64,000 nt of DNA from Inhella proteolytica (GTDB taxonomy: Bacteria; Pseudomonadota; Gammaproteobacteria; Burkholderiales; Burkholderiaceae_C). The stretch is taken from the NCBI RefSeq assembly GCF_016093275.1, contig NZ_JAEDAK010000009.1, positions 1-64,000 on the forward strand. The letters are read 5' to 3'. A program made the translations under genes and the position numbers. Numbering within the stretch: position 1 is the stretch's first letter; each line of letters begins with the position of its first letter. This document shows, in pieces, positions 60,943 to 64,000 of this stretch. The notes below the pieces were generated by a model. It ran no database searches and was not told where the DNA came from. It saw nothing but the letters and a program-made list of their open reading frames with translations.

Positions 60943-61566
60943 ATGTCCCGCAAGCACGTCGCCCTCTTCGCCCTGGCCACCGTGGCCGCCACCACCCTGC
61001 TCGTTGCCGTGCCGGCGCAGGCTCAGGCGCAAGGCGATTGGCTGGTGCGCGTCCGCGCCCTGCATCTGGATTCGGCCAACAAGGACAGCACCCCGCTGGC
61101 CCTGTCGGTCAACAACAAGACCTTCCCCGAGGTCGATATCAGCTACTTCTTCACGCCCAATCTGGCGGCCGAGCTGGTGCTGACCTACCCGCAGAAGCAC
61201 GACATCCGCTCGGGCAACGCCCAGATCGGCACGCTGAAGCACCTGCCGCCCACCTTCTCGCTGCAGTACCACTTCACCGGCATGGGCTTCCGCCCCTATG
61301 TGGGCGCCGGCCTGAACCTGACTCACTTCTCGTCGGTCAAGTTCAACCCCGCTGTGGTCGCCGCGCTGGACCCGTCGATCAAGAAGACCAGCGTGGGCTT
61401 CGCCTATGGCGCCGGCTTTGACGTCCCGATGGCCGACAACTGGGTCTTCAACGTCGACGTGAAGAAGGTGCAGATCGGCACCGATGTGAAGTCCAAGGGC
61501 ACCAAGGTCGGCGAGTTCAAGGTCGACCCCGTGCTGTTCAGCATCGGCATCGGCAAGAAGTTTTAA
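60943..61566 (+). CDS. ompW: OmpW-family outer-membrane protein
   Basis: This 207-residue protein has a signal peptide (MSRKHVALFALATVAATTLL...AQA) and a small beta-barrel. OmpW hallmarks are GDWLVRVRALHLDSANKD, FPEVDISYFFTPNLAAELVL in part, HLPPTFSLQYHF, RPYVGAGLNLTHF and a C-terminal IGIGKKF ending in Phe, the BAM recognition residue. I chose the ATG at 60943, preceded by GGAG. OmpW proteins form a narrow channel for small hydrophobic or cationic compounds. A GC hairpin (61581-61597) follows the stop. Confidence 0.93.
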   Translation: MSRKHVALFALATVAATTLLVAVPAQAQAQGDWLVRVRALHLDSANKDSTPLALSVNNKTFPEVDISYFFTPNLAAELVLTYPQKHDIRSGNAQIGTLKHLPPTFSLQYHFTGMGFRPYVGAGLNLTHFSSVKFNPAVVAALDPSIKKTSVGFAYGAGFDVPMADNWVFNVDVKKVQIGTDVKSKGTKVGEFKVDPVLFSIGIGKKF

Positions 61567-61677
61567 GCCCCCCCCCCGAAGCGGCCCAAGTGGCCGCCTC
61601 CCCCCAGGGGGCGCCACCAGTGGCCTGGCAAAGCCAGTTCCACGGCGGCACTTGATCCATTCCTGCCTGGACCGCCC

Positions 61678-62979
61678 TTAAGCTGCGGCGGCAGCAGCGT
61701 CGTGGTCGATCTTGGGCAGGGCGCGCACGCCGCTGATGGTGGCGCTGCGCCAGGCCACCGCCGCCAGCAGCAGGCCGGCGCCGCAAGCGAAGCCCAGCGC
61801 CGCGCGCAGGCCGAAGTGCTCGCCCAACCAGCCACCCAGCAGGGCGCCGGGTCCGGCGGGTAGCAGGATCAGCCAGCGCATCGTGCTGGTCATGCGGCCC
61901 AGCAGGGGCTGCGGCGTCACGGCTTGGCGCAGGGACAGGAAGTTGATGAAGATCAGCACCGCCCCGACGCCAAACAGGCTCAGCATGGTGGCAAAGGCCG
62001 CCACACCCCAGGGCCCCAGTGGCGCCAGAGCGAGCACGCCCCAGCCCAGGGCCGAGATGGCGATTCCCGTCACGAGGCAGGGCCCGGGCCCCAGGCGCTC
62101 GCTGATGCGATGCCCGAACACCGAAGCCAGCACCGTGCCCACGCCCAGGCCCACGTAGCTCAAGCCGACGGCCGAACTGCTCATGCCCAGTTCGCGCGTG
62201 GCAAACAGGATCTGCACCACCAGCGCGGCGTTGTGGCAGAGCTGCCAGCCGCCCACCGTGGCAGCCAGCACCGGCAGCAGCGGCTGGCTGCGCACGAAGC
62301 GCAGGCCCACGGCGAGCTCCTCCCGAAAACCGGCCCCGCTGCGCTCGCTCAGGTGCTCGACCACATGGATGCCCCTCAGGATGGCGGCCGACAGCGCCAG
62401 CATCAGGGCATCCACCGCCAGCGCCAGTGGCGCGCCCACCAGCTTGATCAACAGGCCCGCCACCGCGGGGCCTACGACTTCCGGGCCACTGCTGGCCAGC
62501 GCGTTCTTCGCATGGGCCTCCACCAGGCGCTCGCGCGGCACCACCTGGGTCAGCACGATTTGCGCGGCGCTGCCGGCGATCGTGTAGCAGCAGCCGAGCA
62601 GAAAGGCCACGCCATACAGCCAGCCCATGCCCAGCCAGCCCATCCAATGGGCGATCGGCACCGTCAGCAGGGCCAGCCCCATGGACAACTCGCCGACGAC
62701 GTAGACCGGCAGCTTGCGCACGCGGTCCAGCCACACGCCGCCCGGCAGCGAGAACAGCACGAAGGGCGCGATCTCCATCGCCGTCAGCAGGCCCATCTGG
62801 GTGGGGCTGGCGTGCAACAGCACGGCCGCCGTCAGCGGCAGGGCCAGCAGGGTGATCTGGCCACCCAGGGAGGAGATCAGGATCGAGGTCCAGAGGCGCC
62901 GGTAGACGCGGTCGCGCAACAGGTCCTCAGGAGGGAGCGCAAAGCGCTGGCGCAGCCAGGCGAGGCATGCGTTCAACAT
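61678..62979 (-). CDS. MFS transporter (EntS/tetracycline-resistance-type exporter)
   Basis: This 433-residue inner-membrane protein starts MLNACLAWLRQRFALPPEDL. It has roughly 12 hydrophobic helices and the conserved MFS loop DRVRKLPVYVVGE between helices 2 and 3. The sequence PRERLVEAHAKNALASSGPEVVGPAVAG is typical of the EntS-like drug/siderophore exporter branch (partly quoted here). No siderophore genes are nearby. It converges with ompW and is followed upstream by a 179-bp gap in which I see no gene. Confidence 0.85.
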   Translation of the reverse strand: MLNACLAWLRQRFALPPEDLLRDRVYRRLWTSILISSLGGQITLLALPLTAAVLLHASPTQMGLLTAMEIAPFVLFSLPGGVWLDRVRKLPVYVVGELSMGLALLTVPIAHWMGWLGMGWLYGVAFLLGCCYTIAGSAAQIVLTQVVPRERLVEAHAKNALASSGPEVVGPAVAGLLIKLVGAPLALAVDALMLALSAAILRGIHVVEHLSERSGAGFREELAVGLRFVRSQPLLPVLAATVGGWQLCHNAALVVQILFATRELGMSSSAVGLSYVGLGVGTVLASVFGHRISERLGPGPCLVTGIAISALGWGVLALAPLGPWGVAAFATMLSLFGVGAVLIFINFLSLRQAVTPQPLLGRMTSTMRWLILLPAGPGALLGGWLGEHFGLRAALGFACGAGLLLAAVAWRSATISGVRALPKIDHDAAAAAA

Positions 62980-63158
62980 CGGGAAACTCCAGCAAAGCAG
63001 GCAAGACGCAACAGCCGCAGGGATGCAGCCGGGGGGTGAGGGAGCGGGTCCTCAGGTGGCGTCAAGCAGCTTGGTCATGGGCTGGAAGGATGGCGAGTGG
63101 AAGGCGCGGATGGTAGCGATTCGCCCCCACCGTGACCATCGTCATTTGGAAGGCCGGA

Positions 63159-64000
63159 TCAGAACGCCACGGCCGCGCCGTCACGGCGCGGATCGCTGGC
63201 GGCCACATAGCCGTCCACCGCCGGGTTGCCTTGTGGCTCACCCAATCGCCAGATGAACTGGCCAGCGCCGAAGTCCTGGTAGCTGTCGTGGATGTCGCCG
63301 ATCTGGTGGCCGGCGTCCTGCAGGCCCTGCAGCGTGGCGGCCGGCCAATGCGGCTCGGCGTTCAGGTGCAGGCCCTGGTTGAAGCGCCAGCGCGGGGCAT
63401 CGCAGGCAGCCTGGGGATGCTGGCCATAGACCAGCATGCGCACCAGGGTCTGCAAATGGCCCTGCGGCTGCATATTGCCGCCCATCACGCCAAAGCCCAT
63501 CTGGGCCGCACCGTCACGGGTCAGGAAGCCCGGGATGATGGTGTGGAAGGGCCGCTTGCCCGGCCCGACCTGGTTCGGGTGACCGGGTTCTATGGTGAAG
63601 CAGGCACCGCGGTTCTGCAGGCTGACGCCGTAGCCCGGCAGCACCAGGCCGGAGCCGAAGCCCATGTAGTTGCTCTGGATGAAGCTGACCTGCATGCCAC
63701 CGGCATCGGCCGTCGTCAGGTAGATGGTGCCGCCCTTGACGGGATTGCCGGCGCCAAAGTCCTGCGCACGTTGCGGGTTGATCAGCGCCGCCCGGTGGCG
63801 CAGGTAATCAGCATCGAGCAGCGCAGCGCTGCCAAAGGGCATGGCGGCGGGCTCGGCCACGTAGCGATAGACATCGGCAAAGGCCAGCTTCATCGCCTCG
63901 ATCAGCAGGTGCTGCGTGCGCCAGTCGTCCACCGGGTGGCGGCCCAGGTCCAGATGGCGCGCCATGCCCAGGGCCATCAAGGCGGCGATGCCCTGGCCGT
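63159..64000 (-). CDS. Gamma-glutamyltransferase family protein, C-terminal part
   Basis: The gene runs off the right edge; its C-terminal 280 or so residues are present, including the small-subunit region. The nucleophile threonine is expected in KGGTIYLTTADAGGMQVSFI, followed by NYMGFGSGLVLPGYGVSLQN, KRPFHTIIPGFL and GVMGGNMQPQGHLQ, typical of the YwrD-like gamma-glutamyltransferase branch. The last residues, YVAASDPRRDGAAVAF, are the usual end. The 5' end, precursor cleavage site context and signal peptide lie outside the window. Confidence 0.88.
   Translation of the reverse strand, partial: GQGIAALMALGMARHLDLGRHPVDDWRTQHLLIEAMKLAFADVYRYVAEPAAMPFGSAALLDADYLRHRAALINPQRAQDFGAGNPVKGGTIYLTTADAGGMQVSFIQSNYMGFGSGLVLPGYGVSLQNRGACFTIEPGHPNQVGPGKRPFHTIIPGFLTRDGAAQMGFGVMGGNMQPQGHLQTLVRMLVYGQHPQAACDAPRWRFNQGLHLNAEPHWPAATLQGLQDAGHQIGDIHDSYQDFGAGQFIWRLGEPQGNPAVDGYVAASDPRRDGAAVAF

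Noticed and set aside
61581-61597. Terminator of ompW
   Set aside because: Only a 6-bp GC stem followed by a C-run, without T; it looks like a GC-rich repeat and not a convincing terminator.

Overview
The window is 64 kb of GC-rich DNA, almost all coding. Short overlaps, PEP-CTERM and EpsD-type genes, a DUF3683-type FAD/Fe-S oxidoreductase, and a ubi/aspS/nudB/clsB gene set suggest a betaproteobacterium of the order Burkholderiales, probably the Rubrivivax/Roseateles/Inhella side. That placement rests on gene content and order as I remember them, not on a database search. No rRNA, tRNA, CRISPR array, IS element or prophage is visible.

Layout. 1-3507: a MacB-like ABC export system on the minus strand (HlyD adaptor cut by the window edge, FtsX-type permease, LolD-type ATPase). 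3552-11436: a complete five-enzyme histidine-utilisation locus using the HutF/HutG route, arranged divergently as hutC-hutI-hutG-hutF (minus) and hutU-hutH (plus). A GTCTAGAC palindrome lies in the divergent promoter, and a roughly 530-bp imperfect inverted repeat fills the hutG-hutF gap. 11433-18393: an unassigned amino-acid catabolic cluster (SHMT-like GlyA, BenE-type transporter, D-arginine-dehydrogenase-like flavoenzyme, RidA, threonine-synthase-like PLP enzyme) divergent from a MocR-type regulator. 18497-20018: two tandem orphan periplasmic binding-protein-like genes.

20039-36525: a mostly minus-strand block of housekeeping genes (clsB, an EEP phosphatase, nudB, aspS, DUF502, fmdB, ubiB, ubiJ) into which a hybrid histidine kinase plus diguanylate cyclase, a DMT exporter with its Lrp regulator, a CsgG-like lipoprotein and a sodium:solute symporter are placed. 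36637-43619: nucleotide-sugar genes for surface polysaccharide (GDP-mannose, dTDP-L-rhamnose, a UDP-uronate-type epimerase, WecB). 43633-45646: EpsD-family lipoprotein, ubiE and DUF971, which probably once adjoined ubiJ-ubiB. 45740-48761: a secreted subtilase and a divergent PEP-CTERM protein with a sigma-54-like promoter.

48816-53727: a tightly overlapped operon of ATP-grasp, alpha-E, transglutaminase and Anbu (proteasome-like) genes that ends in a D-lactate dehydrogenase. The first four are a recurrent but functionally unsolved set and the strongest candidate here for an undescribed system. 53940-56036: two more orphan binding proteins around a HIT protein. 56033-64000: the giant FAD/Fe-S oxidoreductase, a GDPD, OmpW with an FNR-like box, an MFS exporter and a gamma-glutamyltransferase cut by the right edge.

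How the genes may work together. The hut enzymes take histidine to glutamate. The histidine kinase ends in an HPt domain and is translationally coupled to a receiver-GGDEF protein, which suggests a phosphorelay into c-di-GMP. The sugar-nucleotide genes, EpsD-like protein and PEP-CTERM protein point to exopolysaccharide or matrix production, but no exosortase, polymerase or glycosyltransferase lies in the window.
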